64,000 nucleotides of DNA from Pogostemon cablin (GCA_023678885.1 CM043012.1:14358036-14422035); one strand, 5' to 3'; positions 12,223 through 24,655 are shown, counted from the stretch's first letter. The notes: generated by a model not told the origin, from the sequence alone. Made by a program: numbers and translations.

Positions 12223-12449
12223 TAAGGGTCCGATGATAGTTTGATTTTTAAGATAATAATGAGCAAATGTATGATTTACTAAAATTAGTAGGTTGATTAA
12301 TAAAGTTGATAGATATGATAACTTAACATTATAATTCTTTTGATTTAGTGCTTGTTTAATGGAATATTCTAATTTACATTAGCTCAGGTTTCATCGGTTC
12401 TCACTTTTTAATTTATATTTTTTGAAAGTAAAAGAACATGGTATTAATT

Positions 12450-14410
12450 CAAATTGCAAAAACAGAAGCTGTCGAGAAGGCCATCCACACATGACGGAGG
12501 CTCGACCCAACAATGAGGACTACTGAAAGAACGTGTTGACCTAGCAATACGGTGTGCCAATACGTTGGCACTACGTCGAACAAGCTTGACCGAAATTAAC
12601 GGACAAGAGAAAAGAACAAATTTACAAGTAAACAAAAAATAATTGAACACTGAATCATAGTGCTAGACTTTTGCAGAGCATCATAAACTATTTTAGAATC
12701 AATTTTTAGCACTACCTTTTCATAACCTAAGTTCTTCATCCATGAGAGGGTTTCATGGAGACCATTGTTTCTCCTTCATCCACATGCAGGTATTTTGGGA
12801 TAACCAAAGACCTGCACACCACAAATGCTCCATCATCATCACGGATAATCATACCAATACCTGTCTCGGCAGTATCTTCAAAAAGAGCAGCATCCACATT
12901 AACTTTCACATAGTTTAAGCAAGGTTTGTGCCACAAAGTGCATTCCATTTGTTGATTTGAAGTTGCTCCTCCACACCTTACGTTAATCTAAGAATTCAAG
13001 TAGGTGGTGGCATTTTGTACAGCAAAAAAACAGCTTGATAATGCCTTCCTTTCCAAATAGCATCATTCCTATCCTTCCAAATTTTCGATATAAGCATGAT
13101 TAAAATTGGAGACAAGTTGGAAGGCAACTCTTAGAGCATTAGAAAGACCAGCTCCTTGAACGACTCCACACGGGGAATAGCATACGTGATGATACTCAAG
13201 AGGATTACTATTCTCCAACATTCCTCAACAAAAGGACAAGCCACAAATAAATGTCAAGCATTCTCGGTATCATTCAAACAAAGAGTGCACATCTTATTGA
13301 TATCCACACCACGATGAGACAAACTCTCTTTAAGCGGCAAGCTTCCTGAGAAAATTCTCCATAAACAAACTTTAACTTTTGGTGGTACTTTCATCTTCCA
13401 AAGCAATTTCCAATCTCCTTCAGATTTAATTGTGTGGTTTGTCGTAAGGCTTGCTGCTAGATTGTAATCAGATTTTACCGAATATCTGCCGTCCCGCGTA
13501 AAGTGTCATACCAGTTTATCGGTGAAACCCGATGGAGGGAGTGATGTATGCATAATTCTCTTGATATCCTCAGGGTGGAATACATTCTACAACCCACATT
13601 CGAACACCTGGGATGAGAAGGTCAGAAATATGGACATCAGTTAGAAAATGGATTAATATTTGTATGGATGAAGAAACTCTTATCATCGTTGATCCAAGGC
13701 TGCTCCCAAACTCTAACTGATTCTCTGCCGCCTATCTTTCATCTCGTTCCTTTCCTAACCAAATCTAGAGAAGTCCAGATGCCTCTCCAAGTGAAACTTG
13801 GGCTCTGCCCAATGTTGGCAGTTAAGAAATATCCCTTTGAAAAGTATTTGGCCTTGAGAACTTTACACACAAGAGCATCTAGGTCAAAGACAAGCCTCCA
13901 ACCAAACTTACCAAGTAAAGCTAGATTGAAAAGATGAAGATTACGAAATCCCATTCCACCTTCCTCTTTACGCTTACATACTTTACCCATTTGAACCATT
14001 TAACTCCCTTTGCCTCATCTTTTCCATTGCTCCACCAAAAGGAATTAAGCATCCTTTGCAACTTATCAACAAGAGTGGACGGAAGGAGAAAAGTGCTCAT
14101 AAAAAAGGTCGGGATAGCTTGTGCTGCAGACTTGATAAGCACTTCTTTTCCTGCTTTGGAGTTCTTTTTATCACGCCATCCATGCAATTTATTCCAGAGT
14201 CTATCTTTCAGATAGGAAAAAATATCTCCTTTCTTGAGGCCAATCAACGAAGGGAGTCCAAATAACGGCCAGTGTTCAATGGTTTATGCACCCCTAGTAT
14301 TTGAGAAATCATTTCTTTCTCCCCTTCAAACACATTAGCACTGAAGAAAATCCCAGATTTATCAAAGTTTACTGCTTGATCAGAAATAGTTTCATATTTA
14401 AGAAGGACCT
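12450..14410 (-). pseudogene. LINE ORF2 C-terminal part: RT thumb, zf-RVT, RNase H
   Basis: Starting from the right, KYETISDQAVNFDKSGIFFS is the linker after the RT core. It continues with SYLKDRLWNKLHGWRDK, AAQAIPTFFMSTFLLP, FWWSNGKDEAKG, GGMGFRNLHLFNLALLGKFG and SFTWRGIW. A zf-RVT remnant (GVDINKMCTLCLNDTENA, stop, HLFVACPFVEECW) lies at about 13320-13220. A type-I RNase H piece (VKVNVDAALFEDTAETGIG, then RDDDGAFV) lies at 12920-12820. Several stops and frameshifts make it non-functional. The RNase H domain after zf-RVT is typical of plant L1 elements. Confidence 0.82.
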
Positions 14411-15076
14411 TGATACGCATTTTCTTTGCACGCAAAATTAATCCCCAAGTATTAAGGATATCAGTTGCAGCTTAAGCAAGCGACCAAGTGATTATCGAAC
14501 CCAAAGGACGGCGTATTATCAATTTAATCATTTACTTAATTAATTAAGATGTAAGGCAATAACGTTCGAGGATTGAATGATTAATCTACTAAGAAAAATA
14601 TAAAATAACAATTAAAATAAAATAAACACTAGAAGAATTATGAAAGTGGATCAAGTAGGAGAATAGGTAGCCCTAGGATAATCCAGTTTCACTCATTAAT
14701 TTTCCTTGTGTTTATGTCTGACTCTGCCTTGTGGAATAAGGACGCATCACTAAACCATGCATATCAACTCTATAGACACAAGTAAACATGCGTGTAACAC
14801 ATGTGAATAACCTCGGAGCAAGAGATATAATTCCACCCCCTTTCTAGGTACTATCAGTATCAATTATTTACCTGGTCAATTGGTACTCTAACCCGATATG
14901 ATCTCCCTTTATAGGTACTATAAAATTATCCTCTTTATCTTACTTAATAACTCGAATTCAATTCAATTAATAAGTATTCATATATGATAGTTCTAATGAA
15001 GCTTCAGAGTCCCTTCACTTAGAATCATAACATGGAATCCTGTTCAACAGTGAACGCACTCAATCTACAATTGGCG
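14411..15076 (-). repeat. Partial LTR, left end of compound gypsy A
   Basis: It contains the terminal 666 bp of the LTR (TGATACGC on the plus strand at 14411), equivalent to 17122-17786. The rest of the LTR is deleted. Confidence 0.87.
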
Positions 15077-15543
15077 CTCATGTTTAATGTCGAAGAGTCA
15101 CGACGGTAGAGGACAGTCTTGTAGCATCCTCACCTTTAAGTACTTTCTTTCCCTCTTCTTATCTACACTCAACACCTCACATTTCTTGGTCACAAAAATA
15201 TGATCCTTGGAATTTCCTACCTCTCATGGCTGTCTAGAAACCTCCTTGTCAATCTTCCACTTAAATTCAGAATCATCTGTCTTAGAAAAATCAAAAATAA
15301 AGAAGCTAGAAATCACATCTATGCTCTGGCACGAGTGAGTCTCCATGAGCATCTTCATTGCTTGATCAAGAGAGAAAACCACATCTTCATTATTAATCTA
15401 CAGTCTAAGCTTCTCGTCTCTCAACCTCTTTACTCTTTCCCATTTTTTCTCTACTATAAGCTCAGTATTCTACTCTTGGGATGGCTCTGGAGTGTTCTGA
15501 ACAGCACCTGTAGCATTCGGTATCAAAATGGGCGGCGCATGAA
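15077..15543 (-). pseudogene. Protease-side pol remnant, left unit of gypsy A
   Basis: This stretch is homologous to 20866-21335 and is the degenerate continuation of the gag-pro frame after the protease. Plus-strand open frames here are antisense artefacts. No catalytic motif remains. Confidence 0.55.
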
Positions 15544-15885
15544 GCTGTTCGACCACTGTTCGACCTAAATGGTCTGGTCGAACAGACTGTGACTGGTCGA
15601 ACGGATGCTCTGATCGGGAGTTCTGGTTCTCCGATTATTGTTCGACCTCCGTTCGACAGAGATGGTCAGGTCGAACATATGTTCTTTGGTCGAACGACAA
15701 CCCTGATTGTGATTTCTTCTCTCCCAGTTATTGTTCGACCATCATTCGACCAATGTAGTATGATCGAACGGCAGTGCTTGGTCGAACGATGGGGAATAAA
15801 ATAGAGCATCAGGATTCTATTTTTCCAAAAACTGTTCGACCACCGTTCGACAATCAGTTCTGGTCGAACGACATAAGCTTGGTCG
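15544..15885. repeat. GGTCGAAC/GTTCGACC motif island, gag-pro spacer, left unit
   Basis: At least 15 copies of the octamer or one-mismatch variants lie in alternating orientation. Nearby opposite copies form imperfect palindromes. The same motif occurs in this family's LTR. Confidence 0.8.
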
Positions 15886-16952
15886 AACGGGAGCCCTGCC
15901 TTCGTCATTTTCTTCCATCGAATTCATTGAACCTTCATACTGTATCCCAGACCTCAATGTGATAGCATTATTCTCCAACGTTTGTGTCAATTGATTCACA
16001 TTCACGGCCATATGTCCCATAATCGAAGTAAGGTCCTTCAACTGCTTATATAAATCTACATGATCAACATTCATGAAAGCCTCAATGCGGTCAACTCTTG
16101 CATCATTCTCAGCCATGTATCAATTGAAGGTATCTTCAACACTCTTTACTTCTTGCTGCTTCATACTAGGCCACCTTAGTGTCAACTCGGTAATCTGCCT
16201 TTGCTGGGATTGTAGTAGCTTGTTGATGTTAGCTAAACTAGAGATGATCTCATCATCCCTATTCGGCCTCACTGTTTGATGTTCAACCTGCGCTACCTTA
16301 CCAAGTACATAAGATCCTCTAACTCTCTCTGTAGACCAGTCACATTAATTCATAGAGATGTCTTCAAACAACTTTTTTGCTTCAAGTGCTGTTTTAGAGA
16401 ACAGCACTCCACCTGATGATGCATCAATAAGAATACGCGACTTACAATTCAATCCATAGTAGAAGATGCATATGCACTCAGCCTTAGGCATTCCATGCTG
16501 TGGGCACCGCCTGAGCATGTCTTTAAACCTATCCCACGCCTCATGAAATTTCTCATCCTGATTCATAACAAATTGGGTGACATATATTTCTCCAAGAACT
16601 TCTGCTACAGTTGGTCCCATGTAGTGCAATAATTGGCATCAAGAGTCTTATACCAAGCTTCCGCTCTATCAATTAATGAAAACTTGAATAGGGCAATCCG
16701 CCTAGCATTATTATTAGCTCCAGCTCCGTTTTGAGTGTTTGCATAACCAAGGAATCTTCTGAGATGCTGATATGGATCTTCAAAATAACCTCCAGAAAAG
16801 GGATTCTTTTCTACCATATTAATAAGAGCGGGATGTACCTCAAAATCATCATCTTCCCCCCTTGCTCCTATCAAACCCAAGTTGACATTCTCAAAGTTCG
16901 TGAAAATTTCACGTATAGCAACATTATCCGGATTCTGCCTTGCTCCGGCCAT
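15817..16952 (-). pseudogene. Gypsy (Athila-like) gag, left unit
   Basis: It starts MAGARQNPDNVAIREIF at 16952. HPALINMVEKNPFSGGYFED, LFKFSLIDRAEAWYKTLD and FHEAWDRFKDMLRRCPQHG follow, then IDASSGGVLFSKTALEAKKL. The C-terminal part reads HVDLYKQLKDLTSIMGHM and NNAITLRSGIQYEG. This is the nucleocapsid/capsid precursor of Athila-type gypsy elements. Frame changes at about 16630 and stops near 16345-16120 break the frame. The end runs into the motif island. Confidence 0.83.
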
Positions 16953-17097
16953 GTTTAGCTCAATGTATTATTCCTTTCCTTCTTCTCATTTTCCTAGTGC
17001 ACAAGTACCTCAGAAAAATTTAAGGTTAGATAGAAATAAATAATCACAAATAAAAGTCTTAATCAAACTAGAAATAAAAAACTAATAATAACAGCCG

Positions 17098-17115
17098 TCC
17101 CCGGCAACGGCGCCA
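17098..17115 (-). other. Primer binding site, tRNA-Asp
   Basis: On the minus strand, TGGCGCCGTTGCCGGGGA lies 6 nt inside the LTR. It is complementary to the 3' end of plant tRNA-Asp(GTC), CCCCGGCAACGGCGCCA. Confidence 0.88.
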
Positions 17116-17121
17116 AGAACT

Positions 17122-19081
17122 TGATATGCGTTTTCTTTACACGCAAAATTAATCTCCAAGTATTAAGGATATCAGTTGCAGCTTAAGCAAGCGACCAAGT
17201 GATTATCGAACCTAAAGGAAGGCGTATTATCAATTTAATTATTTACTAAATTAATTAAGACGTAAGACAATAACGTTCGAGGATTGAATGATTAATCTAC
17301 TAACAAAAATATAAAATAAAAATTAAAATAAAATAAACGCTAGAAGAATTACGAAAGCGGATCAAGTAGGAGAATATGTAGTCCTAGGATAATTCAGTTT
17401 CACTCATTAATTTCCCTTCCGTGAGTTGATGTCCGACTCTGCCTTATGGAATATGGACGCATTACTAAACAATGCATGTCTACTTTATAGACACAAGTAA
17501 ACATGCGTGTAACACGTGTGAATAACCTCGGAGCAAGAGATATAATTTAATCCCCCTTTCTAGGTACTATTAGTATCAATTATTTCCCTGACCAATTGGT
17601 ATTCTAACCCAATATGATTTTCCTTTATGGGTACTATAAAATTATCCTATTTATCCTACATAATAACTCGAATTCAATTCAATTAATAAGTATTCATATA
17701 TGATAGTTCTAATGAAGCTTCGGAGTCCCCCACTTAGAATCATAACATGGAATCCTGTTCAGCGGTGAACGCACTCAATCTACAACCAAGATATATATAT
17801 TCAGACTCTATATACCAATTGAAGATGCACAAAATGACCATGAATATGGATTAAAAACGTGCAGTCATATATAAAATAAATCCACAAGTAGTGTTGTACG
17901 GAGTTTACACACGAAAGTTCAATTAATTCGTTAAAACCTTCACAACCCTAGTTCTACCAAAAATGCTCTAGTCCATGATGTTACGAAGAACAATTACGGG
18001 TGTTGGATAGTTCTTACCCGGATGTCTGGAATATTACAAGATAAATTAAGAAACAAAATAAACCCCAAATGCGGGAGTCGTCGCGACCTTCTTCATCTTG
18101 AATCCTCCTCTTGGTTCTTCTCTTGATTCCACAAATGAACCTTCAAAGTGATGGATGGATGGAGGAAAGTATGTGAATGATGGTTTGGGGGTGAACACCC
18201 CTTGTGGGGTGTAAAATTGTTGTGGCCTCTCTCTAATCCAATATGATTATATGATGAATAATGTGCTCTACATCCCTTTTTATACTTGTAAAGTTCTCCT
18301 AACGGACCTTGGATGGGTTTTTACTTGAGACATAAGCCAAATTTGGTAAAAAAAATTCGAAACTACCAAAAATAGCATCCAGCGACATTTTGTTAAACCA
18401 AACCTTCTTGGTCGAGCAAGGCCTCCAAGTCGAGCAACTGGTCGAGCATGCTCTTTGTAAGTGTTTGGTCATTTTGCTCGAGTTTGCCTCTTCCGGTTAA
18501 CCAAGACGATGCTGGTCGAACGGATCTCCTTTGGTCGAGCAAGCTTGTGCAGTCTCACCGTTTCGCGCATAACTTTCACATCCGACCTCTAATTTGAGTA
18601 ATTCTTGCGCTCACGTGATCCTCTCTTCCTTGGCTTTCTATCCATATAAAGAAATCACAGAAAATCTAACATTTGAATGTATAACAAATCATGCAAAGTG
18701 GCACAGCCGTTCTGTTCGGCACAGCTTGCGCGACGTCACCATTTCGATCATAACTTTCTCGTTTGGGTTCCGATTGAGGTATTCGTTAAGCCAAAACGAC
18801 CCTCTCTTCTGTGGCTTCACTTCCAATTCAGAGCTCCACACAAACACAGAAATATTACACAAGTTGGACGTGTGTCTTTCAACATTCTTGCACAAATTGC
18901 ACCTTTTCTCCAACTTTGCACTTTTGATCCCTTTTTCCACCTAAAACACAATAAAACACCTCAAGTGCACCTTTTTCTCATATATATCGAATATAAGATA
19001 CTTGTGCTAATATATAACAACAATACTCATTAAAAATGTGTTAAATTGGACACTAAAATACGCTTATTTTCACTCTCAACA
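17122..19081 (-). repeat. Internal (second) LTR of gypsy A compound
   Basis: This 1960-bp LTR has TGATATGC at 17122 and CTCTCAACA at 19081 on the plus strand. It is the most complete family A LTR here. It contains the 98-bp block twice and a GGTCGA motif island at 18393-18545. Confidence 0.9.
18542..18818 (-). repeat. Two copies of the shared LTR block
   Basis: Copies at 18542-18638 and 18722-18818 (97 bp each) are in reverse orientation, separated by about 83 bp. The GGTCGA motif island abuts the first copy. Confidence 0.78.
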
Positions 19082-20865
19082 ATCCCCCAAACTAACTTAT
19101 TGCTCGTCACGAGGCAACAAAATAAAAATAAAGAGAGAGAGTAAGAAAATTAGTGGGGAAACAAGGACTATGACTCATACCATATTCAAAATACAATTGT
19201 CCTTAATTTAGGTCATGCAACTTTCATTACATGTAATAATCAATTCATAACATACAAGATAAGACAATCACCACCAATTCAAATGCTCCATTGACATGTT
19301 CTCACAGAAAGTATATATGATCACTCACACTCAAGTGTAAAAGATGTACACTTATGGGTTATGGTGTTTACGCTCAGATTTAATTCAAGTGCATGCGTAA
19401 TCATAAACTTGTCAAACGTCTCAAACTCTCCACCACTTTAAGTATGATTCGACAATGGGATCAAAAAGGACTTTCATTAGGATGTAATGTTGGCTCTTTG
19501 GTAAGGGTAGGAAACATATGGATAAAGTAACTCAATTAGTAGAGAATTAAAACCAAAGATCTTTTGTACTGCAGATTTTTACACTTCAAGGCTATCCAGC
19601 TTCATGCTCTTCTAATTTTCTTCTCTCCTTTCCTTCAAGCTCAACATACTTTTTTTTCCTTTCTTTTTTCTCGAGGTACCAGTTTCGGGCACTACTTCTA
19701 ACAACTCGGGGTACCAGTTTCGGGCAATACCCCTAATCAACTTATTTTTAAGCTCATATTCACTTGTACAGCTCCAAATATTTTATTCCTTCCAAACTCC
19801 ATCAAAATCAACTTCACACACTTTGACAACATTTAATTCTCCACTATATATTGGAATTTAAGGCTCAAATAGGATATCAAAGTGGCTATCTTCGTACGTT
19901 GCCAAAGAAATAAGGTTATTAGGCTCGATGAGGCTAACTACGGATAAGCATCATTAGGTAGGGAATTATTTGGCAAAGTGACTCATAAATTCAAGGATGA
20001 CCTAAAATCATCTCCCATCATCTAACACACATGTAGTTTCAAATAAGATAAGAGGTAAGTTCTAGAATACATACACAAGAACGATACTCACCAAAAAAGA
20101 AATATCATGTGATTAAGTTCATGATCAATGAGGCTCAAAATCTCATATGGGTTTTTAACAAGTAACAGAGCACTTTTCATAGTAAGTAATATCTCACAAG
20201 TACACATAGAACTTCATATCGCATTATAACTCAAGTTCACTTCCTTCATCAATTTCAAGAGCATATGAATTTCAGGCACAATTTAAAAATATAAACTCAT
20301 GTAGATCACCAAAAATATAAACTCAATCCTTCCACTCCATGAATTAAAAGCACATATAAAAACTAGAATAAGGAAACGAGGGCCCCTGATTTTATCTTTC
20401 AACGTATGCACGAGTCCCTCGAGTTGTTCAATTCGGTCATCTTGCCACTCTTCTACCTTTTTCTATCATCAAAGCTAAAATAAACTCATCATCACAGGAT
20501 TCATCAATAATAAAATAAGAGAATTATAAGAAAGACTCAATTGACTAATCTAATTGACTCCACACACTAAAAACACCACTGAACACTATGCAAATTGCAA
20601 AAAAATTGACACATCAAAACCGATTAAAATTTCAACATATCGCAAAAAATCAACTCCCCTAGCAAACATTATAAAGAAAAGATTATACTCTTGGTGCTTC
20701 AATGAGGTAAGAACATCACATCCCCCAAACCTAGTAGAAACGTAAGTTGAAACTAAGTTCGCAAAGAGATGTAATTGCCGAATAGTAAGCACCTTAAATA
20801 AAAAAATTTCTTACTCACATGAAAGAAATAAAACAATAAAACAGAAGGGCAAGCCCCCAACAGGC
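19082..20865 (-). other. Non-coding 3' internal region of gypsy A
   Basis: Position 19082 adjoins the LTR with the polypurine tract (plus strand ATCCCCCAAACTAAC). No gag, pol or other protein similarity is visible in 1.8 kb. A tandem duplication of about 36 bp (GGTACCAGTTTCGGGCA twice) lies at about 19674-19740. A purine run (AAAATAAAGAGAGAGAG) lies near 19130. Confidence 0.7.
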
Positions 20866-20887
20866 GCTCATGTTTAACGTCGAAGAG

Positions 20888-21214
20888 TCACAACGGTAGA
20901 GGACAGTCTTGTCGCATCCCCACCTTCAAGTACTTTCTTTCCCTCTTCTTATCTACACTCAACACCTCACCTTTCTTGGTCACAAAAATATGATCCTTGG
21001 AATTTCCTACCTCCCATGGCTGTCTAGAAACCTCCTTGTCAATCTTCCACTTAAATTCAGAATCATCTATCTTAGAAAAATCAAAATTAAACAAGTTAGA
21101 AATCACGTCTATGCTCTTGCACGAGTGAGTCTCCATGGGCATCTTCATTGCTTGATCAAGAGAGAAAACCACATCTTCATTATCCATCTGCAGTCTAAGC
21201 TTCTCGTCTCTCAA
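20888..21214 (-). pseudogene. Protease-side pol remnant, right unit of gypsy A
   Basis: This is a 108-codon open frame, MRDEKLRLQMDNEDVVFSLD, then AMKMPMETHSCKSIDVI. It resembles the segment that follows the retropepsin in Athila-type polyproteins (a GEL..RV.DEK..F..A-like context). The protease core itself (D[ST]GAS and ILGRPFL motifs) is missing here, although it survives in family B. The frame stops at 20888, and only non-coding DNA follows, where RT would be expected. Confidence 0.5.
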
Positions 21215-21335
21215 CCTTTTTACTCTTTCCCACTTCTTCTCTACTACAAGCTCAGTATTCTGCTCTTGGGATGGCTCTGGAGTGTTCTGAACAGCACGTG
21301 TAGCATTCGGTATACAAAATGGGCGACAAATGAAG

Positions 21336-21655
21336 CTGTTCGACCATTGTTCGACCTAAATGGTCTGGTCAAACGGATGCTATGATCGCGAGTTCTGGTT
21401 ATCTGATTGTTGTTCGACCTCCGTTTGACCAAGATGGTCAGGTCGAACAAATGTGCTTTGGTCAAACGACAACTCTGATCGTGATTCCTTCTCCCCAGTT
21501 GTTGTTCGACCACCATTTGACCAAGGTATTCTGGTCGAATGACAGTGCTATGGTCGAACGACGGGAAATAAAATAGAGCATCGAGATTCTGTATTTCCAA
21601 AAACTATTCGACCACATTCGACCATCAGTTTGGGTCGAACGACATAAGCTTGGTC
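21336..21655. repeat. GGTCGAAC/GTTCGACC motif island, gag-pro spacer, right unit
   Basis: This is the counterpart of 15544-15885, with the motif in both orientations. It lies between the gag C-terminus (ITLRFGTHYEG) and the protease-side remnant. Confidence 0.8.
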
Positions 21656-21699
21656 GATTGGAAGCCCTGCCTTCGTCATTTTTGTCCATCGAATTTATT

Positions 21700-22757
21700 G
21701 AACCTTCATAATGTGTCCCAAACCTCAATGTGATAGCATTGTTCTCCCACGTTTGTGTCAATTGATTCACATTCGTGGATATATGCCCCATAATCGAAGT
21801 AAGGTCCTTCAACTGCTTAGATAAATCTACATGATCAACATTCATGGAAGCCTCAATATGGTCAACTCTTGCATCATTCTCAGCCATGTATCGATTAAGG
21901 GTATCTTCAACACTCTTCACTTCTTGTTGCTTCATACTAGGCCCCCTTAGTGTCAACTTGGTAATCTGCCTTTGCTGGGATTCTAGTAGCTTGTTGATGT
22001 TAGCTAAACTAGAGATGATCTCATCATCCCTATTCGGCTTCACCGTTTGATGTTCAACCTGTGCTACCTTACTAAGTACATAGGATCCTCTAACTCTCTC
22101 TGTAGATCAGTCACGTGAATTCATAAAGATGTCTTCAAACAACTTTTTTGCTTCAAGTGCTGTTTTAGATAACAGCACTCCACCTGATGATGCATCAATA
22201 AGAATACGCGACTCACAATTCAATCCATAGTAGAAGATGCTTATGTACTCAGCCTTAGGCATTCCATGCTGTGGGCACCACCTGAGCATGTCTTTAAACC
22301 TATCCCACTCCTCATGAAATTTCTAACCCTGATACATAACAAATTTGGTGATCTCTTGCCTCATCCTTAAGATCCTTGAGGGTGACATATATCTCTCCAA
22401 GAACTTCTGCTATATTTGGTCCCATGTAGTGCAATAATTGGCATCAAGAGACTTATACCAAGTTTCCGTTCTATCAATTAATGAAAACTTGAATAGGGCA
22501 ATCCGCCTAGCATTATCATTAGCTCCAACTCCCTTTTGAGTGTTTGCATAACCAAGGAATCTTCTGAGATGCTGATATGGATCTTCAAAACAACCCCCAG
22601 AAAAGGGATTCTTTTATACCATGTTAATAAGAGTGGGATGTATCTCAAAATCATCATCTTCCCCCCTTGCTCCTATCAAACCCAAGTTGACATTCCCAAA
22701 GTTTGTGAAAATTTCACGTATAGCAACATTATCCGGACTCTACCTTGCTCCTGCCAT
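21700..22757 (-). pseudogene. Gypsy (Athila-like) gag, right unit
   Basis: Homologous to the left gag. The start MAGAR at 22757 is followed at once by TAG (22740-22742). LRWCPQHGMPKAEYISIFYY and the C-terminal MKPNRDDEIISSLANINKLL, then HVDLSKQLKDLTSIMGH, remain. An extra segment at about 22340-22400 (ITLKDLKDEARDHQI-like) is absent from the left unit. It is not translatable as a whole. Confidence 0.8.
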
Positions 22758-22906
22758 GTTTAGCTCAATGTGTTATTCCTTCCTTTCCTTCATCTCCTTT
22801 TCCTAGTGCACAAGTACCTCAGAAAAATTTAAGGTTAGATAGAAATAAATAATCACAAATAAAAGTCTTAATCAAACTAGAAATAAGAAATTAATAATAA
22901 TAGCCG

Positions 22907-22924
22907 TCTCCGACAACGGCGCCA
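22907..22924 (-). other. Primer binding site, tRNA-Asp, mutated
   Basis: It is equivalent to 17098-17115, with changes in the distal part (plus-strand TCTCCGACAACGGCGCCA). It lies 6 nt from the LTR. Confidence 0.8.
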
Positions 22925-22930
22925 AGAACT

Positions 22931-24619
22931 TGTTACGCTTTTTCTTTGAACGCAAAATTAATCTCCAAGTATTAAGGATATCAGTTGTAGCTTAAGCAAG
23001 CGACCAAGTGATTATCGAATCCAAAGGACGACGTATTATCAATCTAATTATTTACTAAATTATTTAAGACGTAAGGCGATAACGTTCGAGGATTGAATGA
23101 TTAATCTACTAACAAAAATATAAAATAACAGTTAAAATAAAATAAACACTAGAAGAATTATGAAAGTGGATCAAGTAGGAGAATATGTAGCCCTAGGATA
23201 ATCCAGTTTCACTCATTAATTTCCCTTCCGTGTGTTGATGTCCGACTCTGCCTTGTGGAATATGGACGCTTCACTAAACCATGCATATCTACTCTATAGA
23301 CACAAGTAAACATGCATGTAACACGTGTGAATAACCTCGGAGCAAGAGGTATAATTCCACCTCCCTTTCTAGGTACTATCAATATCAATTAATTCCCTGA
23401 CCAATTTGTACTCTAACCCGATATGATCTCCCTTTATAGGTACTATAAAATTATCATATTCATCCTACTTAATAACTCGAATTCAATTCAATTAATAAGT
23501 ATTCATATATCATAGTTCTAATAAAGCTTCGGAGTCTCCTCACTTAGAATCATAACATGAAATCCTGTTCAGCGGTGAACGCACTCAATCTACAAATAAG
23601 ATATATATTCAGACTCTATATACCAATTGAAGATGCACAAAATGACCGTGAATATGGATTAAAAACGCGCAGTCATATATAATATAAATCCACAAGTAGT
23701 GTTGTACGGAGTTTACACACGAAAGTTCAATTAATTCATAAAAACCTTCACAACCCTAGTTATACCAAAAAGGCTCTTGCCCATGATGTTACGAAGAACA
23801 ATCATGGGTGTTGGATAGATCTTACCCGGATGTTTGGAAAATTACAAGATAAATTAGAAAACAAAATAAACCCTAGATACGGGAGTCGTCGCGTCCTTCT
23901 CCATCTTGAATCCTCCTCTTGGTTCTCCTCTTGATTCCACAAACGAACCTCAAGTCGAGCAACTGGTCGAGCATGCTCTTTGTAAGTTTTTGGTCATTTT
24001 GCTCGAGTTTCCCTCTTCCATTCGACCAAGACGATGCTGGTCGAACGGATCTCCTTTGGTCGAGCAAGCTTGCGCAGTCTCACCGTTTCACGCATAACTT
24101 CCACATCCGACCTCTAATTTGAGTAATTCTTGCGCTAACGTGATCCTCTCTTCCTTGGATTTCTATCCATATATAGAACTCACAGAAAATCTAACATTTA
24201 AATGTGTAACAAGTCATGCAAAGTGGCACAGCCGTTCTGTTCGGCACAGCTTGCGCGACGTCACCATTTCGATCATAACTTTCTCGTTTGGGTTCCGATT
24301 GAGGTGTTCTTTATGCCATAACGACCCTCTCTTCTGTGGCTTTCCAACTATGTATTACAATTCCAATTTAGAGCTCCACACGAACACATAAATATTACAC
24401 AAGTTGGACATGCGTCTTTCAGCATTCTTGCACAAATTGTACCTTTTCTCTAACTTTGCACTTTTCATCCTTTTTTCCACCTAAAACATAATAAAACACC
24501 TCAGGTGCACTTTTTTCTAACATATATCTAATGTAAGACACTTGTGCTAATATAACAACAATACTCATCAAAAAGGTGTTAAATTGGACACTAAAACACG
24601 CTTATTTTCACTCTCAACA
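22931..24619 (-). repeat. 5' LTR of gypsy A compound
   Basis: This 1689-bp LTR has TGTTACGC at 22931 and CTCTCAACA at 24619 on the plus strand. Compared with the internal LTR it lacks about 270 bp (joint near 23950, matching 18138 to 18425). Confidence 0.9.
24067..24344 (-). repeat. Two copies of the shared LTR block
   Basis: Copies lie at 24067-24163 and 24247-24344. The second is exactly 98 bp. The motif island (23951-24070) again abuts the first copy. Confidence 0.78.
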
Positions 24620-24655
24620 GACCTCTTTTAGCACTGTACTCTCCTGGGTTGTGGC

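Larger units (their letters stand above)
14411..24619 (-). mobile_element. Gypsy family A compound: LTR-gag-LTR-gag-partial LTR
   Basis: Flanked by GACCT at 14406-14410 and 24620-24624, so it behaves as one insertion. Read right to left it has: LTR (24619-22931), tRNA-Asp primer site, gag, protease remnant, non-coding 3' region (20865-19082), second LTR (19081-17122), second primer site and gag, protease remnant, and a partial LTR (15076-14411). The left unit has lost about 3.1 kb compared with the right one; the junction near 15077 joins LTR sequence (CAATCTACAA) to the protease-side sequence (GGCGCTCATG). No RT, RNase H or integrase is present anywhere. The structure suggests unequal recombination between two family members. 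Primer type and gag suggest the Athila branch. Confidence 0.88.

Noticed and set aside
17098..17115. tRNA-Asp-like sequence as a tRNA gene
   Set aside because: Only the 18-nt complement of the tRNA 3' end is present; it is a primer binding site next to an LTR.
20909..21385. 158-codon plus-strand frame (and its counterpart at 15200-15568)
   Set aside because: It is antisense to the gag-pro region of gypsy A on the minus strand, where the protein similarity lies, and it ends in the motif island.
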